From Lindgomyces ingoldianus (taxonomy: Eukaryota > Ascomycota > Dothideomycetes > Pleosporales > Lindgomycetaceae): a stretch of DNA of 64,000 nucleotides. The notes below the pieces were generated by a model. The model searched no databases and was not told where the DNA came from. It saw only the letters and a program-made list of their open reading frames with translations. The stretch is taken from NCBI RefSeq assembly GCF_010093535.1, contig NW_022985179.1:686395-750394 (forward strand). Reading direction: 5' to 3'. Shown piece by piece: positions 42,809-54,997 of this stretch. How positions within the stretch are numbered: position 1 is the stretch's first letter; every line of letters begins with the position of its first letter. A program made the position numbers and the translations under genes.

Positions 42809-45800
42809 GATGCTTTTCGTTCAGTGGGCGGTTGATGGGACAAAAGGTAATGCCGTGGCGAAAGTGATGCGCAGACCACTATGGGAAGGATATAGAATCG
42901 AAGATGACGGCCGAGAGTGGTAAAAAAAACCGACGGACGGACAGAGGAGGGAATGTTCGCGGCGCTGTGGGATGAGCGGGGCGCCAGAAGAGGAGAGCGG
43001 GGTGATATACAGGACGTCTGTCGGGGAGACAAGCGTGAGGAATTGACGAGCGAGATTAGAAGATTAAGGATCGTAAGATCTTTGTAACGTAAGGCTTGGA
43101 ATCGTAAACCGGCCGACGGGCAGTGCAGATGGGACTATTAACAAGGGTCTTTCAGTCGCTGGGCCTAGGGGCTCAAGTCGGGGCAGGAGCAGACGCGTCG
43201 TTCGTTCGTTCGGGGGGGCGAGCGCGGGGGTGGGGGTGTCGTAGAGGAAGGAAGGCGCGAGGCAGCGGGCAGACGGTGAGAAGGGCGAAGAGAAAAGTAT
43301 TGAGCAAAGATGGAATACAGGAACGGTCAAGGACGGGATCAAGCGGGCAAGGCTGGGTCTTGATGCGGTCGACTTGCGGGCTTTGTCAGGCTCAAGGAGC
43401 GACGATACTGGCGCGCTCGGAGGGATCGAGATTAGTAGGGCTAAGCTGAGTCCAACAAAAGGGACAACTATAAGATGCAGAAGCTGCGCGACGGCAGAGA
43501 AAGGGAGTAGAGAACGAGGGAAGATGGAGGGGAGGAAGAAGGGGTGGGATGGGGGAGGACCGGTGGAGTTGGAGGATGGACAAGGTGACAGAGGACGGAA
43601 GACGAACGAAGGCAGTGGGCGTATTTGATCGGTCGGTGGGCTGGGTTCTTGGCGGATAGCCCGCAGGCGCTAGTGGCCAGACACCCACCAATTCAGGGGC
43701 TTGCTCCCGGCTAGCCCTGCAAAATCCTCGATGGCTGCAGCACGGGGTCAGAGATGGTGGACGATGGGCGAGGAAGCAGAAGCTGGTAGTGAGCAGACAA
43801 TTATGCGCTGGCTGCAGAGAACCGCAAAGTCGAGTTGAGGTGCTGCGTTGTTCCTGTGTCGTCGAAGGGATTCCGTCCTCTATCAACACCAGGGCGGGCA
43901 ACTGCCCGGCTCCCTCCAGGACGCCGCCCACAAGCAGGCCACCGTCGACAGGCCTTCAAGCCATGTCGCGCCCCGTCCAGCAGCGATACCCGGTGACACC
44001 CAGCGATGGCCCATGGACGAACCATCGTGCCTCTGCCTCTGTGCACTCTGTCGCGCTCCCGCCAAAAATAAGCTGCCGGACAGCAAATACCCCTTCAATT
44101 GAAACATGCGCACTCTCATTGCTCAGCGAACTTCGTCGTCTGCACACCGCATCCAGCACTTTCCATCAGCGGCGTCTATCCAGTCCAGTCATCGCTGTGG
44201 AACTGCCTGCCAACAGCGGCGAGAAGCGGTTAGGCATGCACATCGTTGGCCACTCAGCGCAAGAAGAACTGCTGCACTTCCTCAGCCACGACACTACTTC
44301 TTTTTATTCTAATAATAAAGCGTGCACATTCAGCAGTAATATTGACGCGATTCTCAGAGCAGAATGAACATAGTGACACTAATAATCGAGGACTGCTTTG
44401 CCATGCACTCGCTCGTTCATCGTCAATGCCGAGGACCAGCCGTGCATGAAGGTGAGCGCGCCCGTGCAGGTCAGCACTCAGCTTGCTCCTTCATCCCAAC
44501 TCATATCGATACCTCCCCGGACACCTCTGCCGGCGCCGGAGGATAGGAGAAGGAGTCATCCACGGCGAATATCCAGCCCGCAAAGACAGTAGAGAGCGTG
44601 CCAGACAGAGTCCGATAACTCTCATCATCCCTCTGCGACTAAATCCTCGCTCCTCGTATCGCTAATTTCCAGCATCAAAAATCAGTCCCTGAGGAGTCCC
44701 TGAGCACCTCGTGTGGCCCCCGTCGCCCTCGTTTCAAGCCCGGGGATGCCCGTCTCGCCGCTGGCCTGAAACCGTCTCACTAGCGCTCAGCGTGCAGATT
44801 CATCTCGTCAAGCTCGCCCTGCAGGAACCCAAGGCGAACGCCAAGCTTTGGCCGAGACAGGCGCCGTTGAAACAACCTCCTCCTGACTGCTGGGCTGAGG
44901 ATGCCAAACGCCCGTGCGAGCAGATCCACATGGTCAGAATCACTGAGGAACTGCTCAGGAAATGTATGCTGTAGATCCTTCGCAATCCTTCCTTTGCAAT
45001 GGCGCATGCCGCCATCGTGGCTTTTGATTGCATTTCTGATGGTCCGATTCCGCTCTGTTCACTCTCGTGTCCTGTCTGCGAAGCCTCTTTTCTACCCGCC
45101 CGTGGCCATTCCGACGCGACCGCAACGCCACACTGAGACGAAGACAGCGGATGGCTTGTTTACATAAAACGTCTTGATAGCCACGTTAAGAAGAAGCTCC
45201 AAGACATGGCGAAGTACGGAAGTTGAAGGGAGGATTTAATAATGACCCCAACTTAACCAAATTGATGGACCAACGAGTCAAGTGCGACACAGTCTCTAGT
45301 TTCCTTGAGAAAGGTTTCATGGACACGTACCAGCTACGGCCCGCTTACGCAGATAGCTGTGTACGCGTGTGTCTCCAGAGACAACCGCTCTGAACCTGGG
45401 GTACGGATTTTGTTTGTCGGCAGCCGTATCGATTTGTCCTTGCGGTCGCACTGGCAGTCTGTATCACTACGACCGCAGACACGCCATGATCGTTGAAGGC
45501 GCGATAGCCGTTCCACGAAGAGTTCAGTACATCCCTAATCAGTGGGCTGTTAGACAGTTCATGCTCCTACGGTTACGAAAAAGTATGTGCGATCTAGGAG
45601 ATCACTGCGAGTCACACTAACATTTCGCTCGTTCTCATTCTTTAAGCCATCAGTTCTTTAGTTTCTCTCTCTCCAATTCTCAATCCCACCCCTCCTCCCA
45701 CCGCCATTGAAGTAGACGTCTCGACTATATCACCCATGTAATCCCCCACCAAATAGCCCCATCCAACCGCAACCAGTTCCATCCCTCCCTCCATGAAACA

Positions 45801-46698
45801 CCCCATCCACCAGCCAACCTTCCAGAATGTTTCAACACGCATCCCAATGACGTCTGCACCTCCCTGTCGCTTGAAAAATGGCGGCGGGGATGATGTTTCG
45901 AGTACATGCCATTATGATTGTCCTTCAGGCGACTTAGGATAGCGAAACGGGAGCCTGGCCTGGGGTTGATCTTGGCCCAGAAGAGGGTGGTTGAGTGTTT
46001 TTGGTTTGCTGGGCTGCCAGTCGGTGTATTCATGCGTCGAGGTTGGAGATCTAGAGTGAGTATATATACGGCATTGCATATTTAACTTGAGGCAATGGGA
46101 AGTCCCAGTCTGGTGCCTATGTCCAGTTAGCTCTACTCTTAGAATTTGTGTATTTAGTGTTAGCTCTATGGCATAGATCCAGCGCTGTCTTTTGTGCAAG
46201 CACATACATACCTACCTTAAACCTACTTATATAGTGGCTATAAATATCGTCCTCCCATGAAAGTGTTTCTCGGACTGTTCCGTTTGTGACCGACCCCTAA
46301 ACCAAGCCAGTCTGTTTGATAGAACTTGCAATCCTCTTTTCTACTCATGCAATTCTAGGAACGCTCTGCCTTGAGCAAAAGGTGGGAAAGTTTGTACGGA
46401 GTAGCTTCAAGTCGTTGTTGCAGGTAGGCAGACAAACACTAATGTAGAAGGTGACCTGCATGATGAAGCGCGTTGCATCTGAAAGTTTAGTCTGGCTGTT
46501 ACGAGGATGTGATGTTTGATCCAACCCGAAGTGAGACGGGAATGCTCACTCTCACTCCATTCTTGAAGCAAAGCAGAGGAATCTATGATAGATAGCTGCG
46601 ATGACCGCTGAAGAACCACTCACATAGATAAACACATCTCACTTCAACCTATCTCACAAAATGATCCACACCTGTCCATCCACCCCCTCCCCTCCCCA
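42809..46698. other. long intergenic region without recognised genes
   Basis: About 3.9 kb. The part next to the 572-aa gene (42800-44700) is GC-rich with many overlapping short ORFs, as expected by chance. The rest is less GC-rich and also lacks motif-bearing ORFs. It is likely a long promoter and 5' UTR plus the 3' region of glutamate-cysteine ligase. Confidence 0.5.
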
Positions 46699-48955
46699 TC
46701 ACTTCCTCCTCCCGAACATCTCCCCACCAAACCCATCCCGCCCCTCCATCTCTGTAATCCTCTCCGCCGCCTTGACAAGATCAAACTCAATCTCCTCCCC
46801 CACCACACTATCCCTCCGGTACATCTTATGACTCTGGACAAAATGCCGAATCCACTTGGCAGCGGTCCAAAGCGTGCCATCCGCCCTCTTGCGAATCAAA
46901 TCTAGATACCGTGCTAACTCGCACCTCGTCTCGACATCGACGTTCATGCTGTTTAGGTAGTTTTCCACCAGCGGGATAAGCCCCGGAAAACCGCCCTCTG
47001 AGGATGTTTGGCCATTGATGACTTCGTTGATAGTCATAAGTTCGAACTCGTCTTCAACGGGGCCAACCGGTGTTGGAGAACGACTATTCTCCAGTGGACT
47101 TGCCGTCCCCAGATCATTCGCAGAGGCCCGGACTGGGCGCGACGAAAACGGGTTCTTCCGGAAGTAAAACTTCTGCGTCGACACCGCGTCCCGTATGTGC
47201 GCTGTTTCCATATTCTCTGAGACCTTGACGATGGGGATGTAGAAGTTTAGATCATAGCTGAGGATTGCGCGCGTGATGAGCACGATGAAGATGGAGAATG
47301 CCGCGTTTTCGAAATCCGTGATTTGGATTTCCATGGGTCGGAACTCGACGCGCCAACCGGTGTCTGATCCAGGGGGTGGAGGCTTGAACCGCATGTGTTG
47401 CCAGTTGGTGGACTGTAGGTTTTCAAAGTGGTCGGCTTTTGTGAGGTCAAGTTCTTGGAGGTCTTCGGCGAAGACGACGATGGGGTCTCGGATGAAGAGG
47501 TGGGCAAAGTGAGTCGCAAGCAAGTCGTCCATGCCGCCGTCGAGGAGCCGCTGTTTGAGGCCTGTGTCGAATACGAGATCGGGGTCGAGGTATTCTTTTC
47601 GGAGGCGTGGGTCTTGCGATATATATGTCGAGTTCGAGGCATATCGAGATTTTGGCAGACGCCAACGGGCGTGCTTGAGAGGCTCCTCGCCTAGCTCCTC
47701 TCGTGTGCGGTCGTCTACAGCCTTGCTGATCTGATTCCAGCGGACGTCAGTATCGGCAAGGAAACCTTTATATATAGGAGTCGCTGCAGTGAGCGCAAGG
47801 AGGATCGGACCCAGAGGACTGAGTTGATCATACATCTTCCGCCCTTCTTCGATGTTCTTGGCCTGAAAAGTTATCTGCAGACAGCAGCTTCCCATGCCAA
47901 ATGCCATCGCATCCATATAGATATAGTTCTCCTTTGCAGCTCCATTGCGGACGTCGTCATCTTCCGGCCACTGATGGAGATCGTAGTTGACAGTGGGATC
48001 TTTCCATGGCCACGGCGTCTTCTCATCCCTGAACACTGGGACATTGACCTCAACTTTCCTACCTCTTCGAGCACGGATGTTGGCTGCTAGAGTAGGGAAG
48101 CGGATGTGTGGATTAGCGATTTCATCAGGCACAAACTGCGAGCGTAGCTTTGGTCCTGACACTTGATACGAAGGCGTCGTGCAGTCTGAAGTACCGAGAC
48201 GAGGAAACGTCGTCAGTGTGATTGGATACTCTTGCTTGGCCATGTGGTCCTTGGCTATCATGCGTCTGCAGAACAAATCAGCACCAAAATCGGTATTCTT
48301 AAGCGTGAGTGGATACTCTACCGCCACTTCATGTTTGGTTCAACATCGAGGAGGTCTTTGAACCCGATTCCCCATGGCTTCCCAGGGGTCGCCTCCAGCA
48401 TGAACCTCCCAAACTCGGGATGGAAGACCGGCGCAGTGGTTTCAGACTCCCTAGACGGGTTAACACAAGCCGAAGTCTGGATTGAATCTTCTCGTTCTCA
48501 CCTGATCGAACCTCTTTGGACATCTGGAACTCCACCACCTTGATGCAATAACTTTTCGTCCGTAGCTAATGCTGCTAGAATGTCTGCTTGCCGGAGCGAA
48601 AGTCGGACCTTGTGCTTGTCGTCATCGTAACACACCACGAGGTATTCCACCTGACCTTCTAGTTAGAAATAGTTCAACTAGCAAGATCTATCTGGAGAAC
48701 GTTACCTCGTCCCCCCAGAGAAGAGCATCCCTCTCCTTACCTTTGGCGTTCCGCCATATGGCGAGAAGTTGCTGTGGGACACGTTATTTCGACTCTGGTT
48801 TGGTCACAGCGTCCACCACTTACTTCAATCCCCCAGGATCGGACATGGCTGGCGACCTTTTCTGCCTCCGGCCATTCGAGCGGAGTCCCAATGGCACTTG
48901 GCTTCGGTTAGCAGAGACATGAAATGCAGTAGCGCTGGTCTCACAGCAGCCCCAT
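46699..48955 (-). CDS. gcs1: glutamate-cysteine ligase
   Basis: Joins glutamate and cysteine in the first, rate-limiting step of glutathione synthesis in the cytosol. Six exons on the minus strand are 48955-48945, 48896-48824, 48771-48706, 48650-48502, 48450-48322 and 48265-46699, giving 664 aa, normal for the eukaryotic enzyme. The first exon is only 11 nt. With the second it gives MGLLAIGTPLEWPEA, the family N-terminus. Later exons give LLWGDEVEYLVV (metal/glutamate site region), FHPEFGRFMLEATPG, then MGSCCLQITFQ and RFKPPPPGSDTGWRVEFRPME. All phases fit. Intron 1 is 48 nt and ends in AAG; the others end in CAG or TAG. A Yap1-like site lies 287 bp upstream of the ATG. Confidence 0.95.
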
Positions 48956-51039
48956 CCCCAGGTGGTCTCGTGCAACACGGGTTCTCGTTTAGTCTGAATT
49001 GGGGGCCACGAGCGATCCAAGCAGCCGTGTGAGTGGTAGTTATACCCAAACACGGAGAGTGACTGGGGCTACACGACAGGTATCCAAACTTGACGGGGGT
49101 GCGGGAGGCGGCTCGTGGGGTGGCAGCGAATTTCATGAAGCTGCAGGGCCGAACACGTCCCAGTCTTCTTGCTTTATGATCGGTGTGATAGAGAAGAGTG
49201 TGAATGCAGCTGAAGACATGATAGAGTGTTGCTGATGCTGATTACTAATGTCTGATGCGTCAGAAAATTAAGGCCTTCCGAGGACGGCTAACAATGGTAA
49301 AGTCTCCGCATTTCCCTTTTCGGTAAGCAGCTATTACAATGGAAACCTCACCTCGTCTCCATATGTCGTCGGCGTAACGTTGCGCGGGAACACTGACAGC
49401 GGGCTTGAAGTACTGCGGAAACTCTGTATATTACCTCGTCACCTTCTCAAGTAGCCTAATTCTTTTTTCTGTACTTTAGTCCGTACGACTGGCCAGCATC
49501 CACGTGCACTCATCATGCCCATGATATGCAAAAAGCAAGTAACTGGTGGAAAGGATGAGACGCACCGTTGGCCACCTGTAGATTCGTCATTTTAATAGCG
49601 GTTGGCTGGTGCGTCCCTCTGCGAGCAAGACTTCGTCCACGCAGACAAGATACGACCTGTCTGATTGAGCATCGAGGGCGCCTCGGGTACGGAGCATAGG
49701 CGATTTAATGAGCTGGCAGACGGAGTCCAAACTCCCGAGGCTGGCGTAGCGCGCGCCAGAGAATGTCTGCTAGACACATCGGAAGTCTGGAATGCCGTGG
49801 TTGAACATATTTTCTGGCAAAGTGATCACGGTGTCTGCTGGGAGTGGCACACGACTAACGAAATTATCGTAGATGGGCTGTTCTAGGCGTCCTGCATCAA
49901 GTCAAAGGTAGAACAGATGCCCCAAGCGCTGACAAGGAAAGGAGTGTACTCCGTACCACCGTCCCGAATTGCTGCCTGACAGATGATACAGCCAGATAAG
50001 GCATGCGGGGACCCTCGTTTGTGGCACGACATCATCTTTGTACTCTACTTCTATATCAGTACCGGCCATGTAGATCTTAGACGCTGTGGAGGAAGCACTT
50101 CGTGTGCTACGCCAATTAGGAAATGTAGAGTGAGACATTGTAACCCAGGCGTTCCGAAAAAGGCTTGCAAAGGAATAAGCTTGCAGCAAGGCTCGAGATG
50201 CAAATGACCCTAATTGAACTCTGGAATACGCAGGCTTTGCATTGGAACTGATAGCTTTTGTCTTCCCAGTCCATTCATAGCCATGCTAACGTCACCCTTC
50301 AGCCCACCCATACTTGTCCGACAAATTCGTACACTTATGATAAAGCGTCCAAATCCTACAGAGAGAAGACAGAAACCCACGTCCCTCTCTATCCGAAGAG
50401 GGGTTGCTCCGCACACCTAACGCCGATCGGAAATTGTTGAGAGGATCACCCGAAAGAAGAAAATGCCATCAGCAACCCGGGGTCTAAATGCCCTCTGAAC
50501 CTAGTGCCAAAATGCAACCGTTGCTGGTATAATAACAGGTAAGAAAGTAACCCCGTCCTACATGCAAATACTCATTGCTGGACGTGAAAACAGCCAATCA
50601 ACTAAGGAAATAAAAAATCGTGTATTCGCACACATCCGCAGAAAATACGGAATCCAAGATTAAGTTTTAGTGAGCTTCAGCCTCTAATAAGACGACAAGC
50701 TCGTTCGAAATGGTGTGGCCCGTCCCGAAAATGCAACATTGATAATGTTTGCGCCGTGTGCTCCTGTAATCGGAATTCGAATTTTGCTGCCCAAATTCGG
50801 GCGAAATAGTGTACGATTACGGTGAATAGCATTGATCAGATAAAAAGAATGATATCGTATGTTTCCACGCGTATATATGGAACAGCTAGCGTGCGCTGTG
50901 AGCAAAGTAGTCAAGATTTTCGAGTGGTTCGAAGTCGAGACTGCTTGTGATTGAGATAAAGTGATCTGTGGGTTGATGGTGCAGATGGGAACGATCGAAA
51001 AGACAGCGTAGTCGGGAGGGGCGCCACCAGAAGATTGTG
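48956..51039. other. intergenic, gcs1 promoter side
   Basis: About 2.1 kb between the gcs1 start (-) and the nsdD stop (-). ORFs such as 49665-49886 are short and without motifs. It contains the Yap1-like site. Confidence 0.5.
49242..49248. promoter_or_regulatory. putative Yap1-type response element
   Basis: TTACTAA, the consensus half-pair bound by fungal Yap1/AP-1-like bZIP factors, 287 bp upstream of the gcs1 start codon. Yap1 control of the glutathione-synthesis gene is known in yeast. Here the claim rests on a 7-bp match at a sensible position. Confidence 0.45.
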
Positions 51040-52787
51040 CTATGCGGCAGGTGATCCTTCGCCAAGGGATTTTGGTCGAAGGTTCGAACTAGCCATGGCC
51101 TGCTTGCCTCCCAGTTTGCGGGTTAACTTGGCATAATCTGCGAAATGTGAGCTTTCAAAAAGGGAGATGAAGTCTCGAACACTCACGTAGACCACAGGCA
51201 TTGCAAAGCGTTCTCGCCCCATCAGGGCCGCGTCGCCATTCAGGAGTCTCCGCTCGATTACAACTATGACATCTTCCAGGCGGGGCAGCTCTCTGTGAAC
51301 AAAGTCAGAATACGTAAGGGTTTTGCAGGGACTTAACGTACCCCTCGTCGCTTCTTTGGGTCTGCACTGGCAAAGCCGCCACCTCCTTTGGTGTCTTCGT
51401 GATACACGTTTGGTCCTTCGTGATCGTATCCATTGATTTGTCGATAGCGGGGATCTTGCGGAGGTTCAAAAATGTTGGCTTGCTGATGGTTGAAAACGAC
51501 TTCTCTCATACGCTGCAGAGAAATCTGAATCTTCTCGCCCTGTTTGAGCATTTCGTCGAGCTCTTCTAGCCCGGGCATGGACTGTGGAGTCATGCCTATC
51601 CTTTGATTTTCGTGCGCTCGTTGTCGGTAAATTTTTGAAAAGTCTGTTATTCGCCCAGCACCTTCCGCTATCTAGAATAATTAGCAAAATGAGACGTTAC
51701 TCACGTGGATATCAAGCAATACCTCATTTAGTGAAGCCTCTACGTCGAAACTATCTAAGTGGCGTTTGACCGACTCGCCATATGGAGCTAGGCTGGAGCG
51801 CGCGGTCTTCTTTTCTTCAATGCGGGATATCTCTGCACTATCAGATCGCCAAGAGGGTGGTGGAAATCGAGGAGGGGCTGAATATGTTGCTGCAGAAGGA
51901 GGGTAGGCCTGGCCGGGACCCCCTGGAGGAGGCGCCGATAGAGGATAATTTGGAGAATACTGTGAGTAGCCATAATGTTGGTTCATCGGTCCAGCAGAAT
52001 GCGGAGCAGATGATTCGTAAGCTGGCGAAGGCTGAAGCGGATATGAATTTGGTGCGTTTGGCCTGGAAGCACTCGGCGGAGGTGACTGGGTGGTTCTCAG
52101 CGGGTGAAGGGTAGGAAGTTTAGGATTATGCTGTGAGGAAGAAAATGAAGGCCGCGATAATGGGTCTGCTTGAGAGTGAGGGGGTGGAGGAGGAGCTGAT
52201 GAAGTGGGTGTATTCATGTATGGACTCCGCGGGTGCGAGAAAGGGTTTGGCGGACCTTGGCTGCCGTGGAGGTCTGTTGAGAATGCTCTCACACGCTGGT
52301 CTGATGGAGAGGTTGCTGTCGTCGGTGGTAGATATGGTGGAGGTGCAGAAACGGGGGCAGACGGAGGAGGTGCTGGATATGGTAGCGGCTGTTCCGATCC
52401 GAGGGCTTCATGTATTGACGGCAGAGACTGCCGCGCGGGCGGCCGCTGTTCCTTCTCATCTCCAGACGTTCGTCGAGATTCCGGCGGAGAGAGCAAGCCC
52501 CCGAGCGCACCTAAGACTGAGCTGGCATTCGACGATTGGTGATTGCTGTATGGGTGCGGGGGCCCAGGGAAAGGGTGCAACGGGCTGACCATTGCGGGTG
52601 CCGAATGTTTCCTCTGGTAGTCCACCTCTTCTCGCTTGACGTTGTCGGCATCTAGATGGTTTATTGGGGGTAAACCGACGCTACTCGGCAATTAGCACAA
52701 CACCAGCCATATAGAGGGGCCCTTTCGACGGCGCGAAAGAAACAAACAACGGACCTTTGCCTGCTGGCAGCCTCCAGCGTTTCCATG
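51040..52787 (-). CDS. nsdD: NsdD-type GATA transcription factor
   Basis: GATA factor of the NsdD/SUB-1 group, which controls sexual development and represses asexual sporulation in filamentous ascomycetes. Exons on the minus strand are 52787-52756 (tentative), 52680-51723, 51671-51342, 51292-51187 and 51137-51040, giving about 507 aa. The single zinc finger is C-terminal with spacing C-x2-C-x18-C-x2-C (residues about 448, 451, 470, 473), preceded by [13 protein letters not shown] and followed by HYAKLTRK. The N-terminal two thirds are Pro/Ser-rich and disordered. A helical domain [24 protein letters not shown] precedes the finger. Exon 2 is preceded in frame by a stop, so an upstream exon is needed. 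The ATG at 52787 with a GTCCGT donor fits phase but is unproven. A stronger donor at 51704 would add six residues to exon 2. Confidence 0.88.
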
Positions 52788-54342
52788 GCGGGCAGAAAGC
52801 GTGGGCTGCCGCTCACCGTGGTGCTCCGGGTGTTCAGAGCCCAAGGCAGGAGGGATGAACTACTGCAATCGCGGGAAGTATGGGTCCCGCAGACTTATGT
52901 GCCTTCCCACGGTAACGTCTAACCCGTGGCGGAAAGGGTCTCCTCACCGTGCTTGTGTGGCCAAGGAGGCCTCAGAAACCGGCCCCAGATGGTGCAAAGT
53001 GCAAGGGGCCAACCCAGCGCCGGCGGGTATCCGCGAGATGTCGCAAATCTCACACGCCTGCCTGCGTCCAGCGTCCTCTCGTGTGGTGTTGCAGCGACTC
53101 CCGTGGCTGTCCGCGGTGAATTGCCTGCGGTGCAGTGGCTGACGTAGTGCCCAGGGCGCGAGTTGCGGCGAACCTTGGAAGGGCACAATGGCGGAGCGGA
53201 GAGTGCGGCGGCGGGCGCAGACGTCAATGGCCGGAGTTGCCAGTCCTCCTCTTGCTCGTCAGTCGTCGGCGCAGTTTGTTCGAGCGCGGTGCAATGGAGG
53301 GTTCGACAGGTGTGACATGAGAGAAGGCCTAGGAGTGGTGGACAGCGCCAGTCCCGTGATCTGACGATTCGCCGAGCAGAAGTCGGGGACGGGCACGAAG
53401 ACAGGCAGGATAGGCACGACCAAGGCTTCAGGATTCAGCGATAGTCTGCACTTGCAGTCATAGTGAGAGAGGGGGAGACGGGGATGACGAGCTGCGAGCT
53501 AAGGGCAGCAACAACAGCAGTCTAAAGCAGATGCGATCGGAGATGAACCGCAGCCGGCACAAGGGCTCCTTTGCGAGCGAGTCACCGCAGGAGACGAGAG
53601 TGATGAGCGGACAGCTGCGGGAGCGGTTTTTGCCCCCGAGGCAAGGGTTGGGTGGGCTGCTTGGGAGTTGTCGGCATGGGATCACTCCCAGAGAGCACTT
53701 TTGGGAGTGCTCGCACACAGCGCAGACAGGCCAGGATGCGTTTGACGAGCCAGGATGGACGGCACCAACCCTCGCTGAAGCGAGCCTTGCTGGCCGTGCC
53801 AGGCCAAGCACGGCGGCATATCCACTTGGCTTGAAGGGGACGACACGATCCGATTAAGCCAACGCCCAACCCCAAGCCGCGTGCTGCTCGATGCTCCTCG
53901 CCGCCTGAGTGGGCGCGCGCGGCCGATGGCATTGATGCCGTTAGGCCAACGGCACAGCGCGACGGCGCAAGCACCGTGCCCAAGCACTGCGAGCAGCTCG
54001 TCCTACTGATGCTGCCAACGTGAGCAGAATGCACCCCTCCAGCACGAGCGGCAAGTTGTCCGCTCGTTGCGCGGGCGTCATGGTGGAGCGTCGTGAGGAG
54101 CGACATCGAATCTGCCCTCTGCCCCTTTGGGACGAGCCCGGAAGCCTGGGAACAAATAAGCACAAATGGCCCATCAGCGATTGCGATCGAGATGGCAACC
54201 GAGCGCGCGCAGCCTGGTCGCACCATGCAGCAGCCCCGGCTCAAGCCCACAACACCCCATCATCGCGCTGTCAAACCACAGCCCACACACCCTCCGCGAC
54301 AACGGAGCCAGTGGTTCCTGTGTTGTTCAGGTTGTCCGCCTG

Positions 54343-54354
54343 CCCCCCCCCCCC
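54343..54354. repeat. poly-C tract (12 C)
   Basis: A run of 12 C on the plus strand, that is, 12 G on the strand from which nsdD is read, about 1.6 kb upstream of the nsdD coding start. Confidence 0.8.
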
Positions 54355-54977
54355 GGCGAATTGCCATCGCAATGCCCGCCACGGCCGTCAGCAACCTGCC
54401 AGCACCGTTCAGCGGCCGCGTGCCGATATCTGCCGCGGCCCTAACTCGTGCATCCCAGATTCAGGGTACTTGAATCGACGCATGGCAGATTCTGCGGGGA
54501 CGCCAGGCAACCGATGTTGGGCCCGGATACCAGCCCCTCGACCAGCGGAGTAGCGGAGGCCAGACGCGCGCATCTAGAGTCTCAGAAGCTGCGCAGAATT
54601 CCCATCCGGCCCTCACCAGTAGCCCAGTCTGGATCAGATAACAGGCGCCCTCGCCCACGATTCATGGCCTCCGTCACAGCTCTCGAGCGCTCGGACGCAG
54701 GATCCCGCTGCAGAGATTCGCTGGACACCAGCGTGGGCGTGCGAAACCGCGCAACTGTCAGGCCACTTTTCGCCGCATGGGGGAGCCCACCGCTCTCTTG
54801 TTTTGCCCGCGATCCCAGCGCGCCGGCGCGAGTATCGACTGTGATACGAGCTCGGTTACGTCAGTTCGAAAGCCCCTCTCCCAAGGTACCAGATCTCACT
54901 GCGATGCTGCCGCTGCGAATTCGCAAACCCCCCGACACCGTTGTCCGGTCGTCGACCCTCACACGTGTTTGGTGCGA

Positions 54978-54997
54978 CCTCCCCCCCTCCCCCCCCC
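54978..54997. repeat. C-rich tract, G-rich on nsdD strand
   Basis: Runs of 2, 7 and 9 C separated by single T residues. On the minus strand this is a run of G tracts able in principle to form a G-quadruplex. It lies about 2.2 kb upstream of nsdD. Confidence 0.7.

Noticed and set aside
42101..42835. 244-codon plus-strand ORF opposite the 572-aa gene
   Set aside because: Antisense shadow created by the Gln/Ser/Pro-rich codon composition.
49665..49886. 73-codon ORF in the gcs1-nsdD gap
   Set aside because: Short, no motif, no clear promoter, and no splice partner.
50924..51090. GGTTCGAA-type strings that resemble a tRNA B box
   Set aside because: No matching acceptor stem, A box or anticodon arm could be placed around them; one lies inside the nsdD coding exon.
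53582..54250. 222-codon minus-strand ORF upstream of nsdD
   Set aside because: It overlaps other open frames in GC-rich DNA. No domain, and the composition looks random; more likely promoter or 5' leader.
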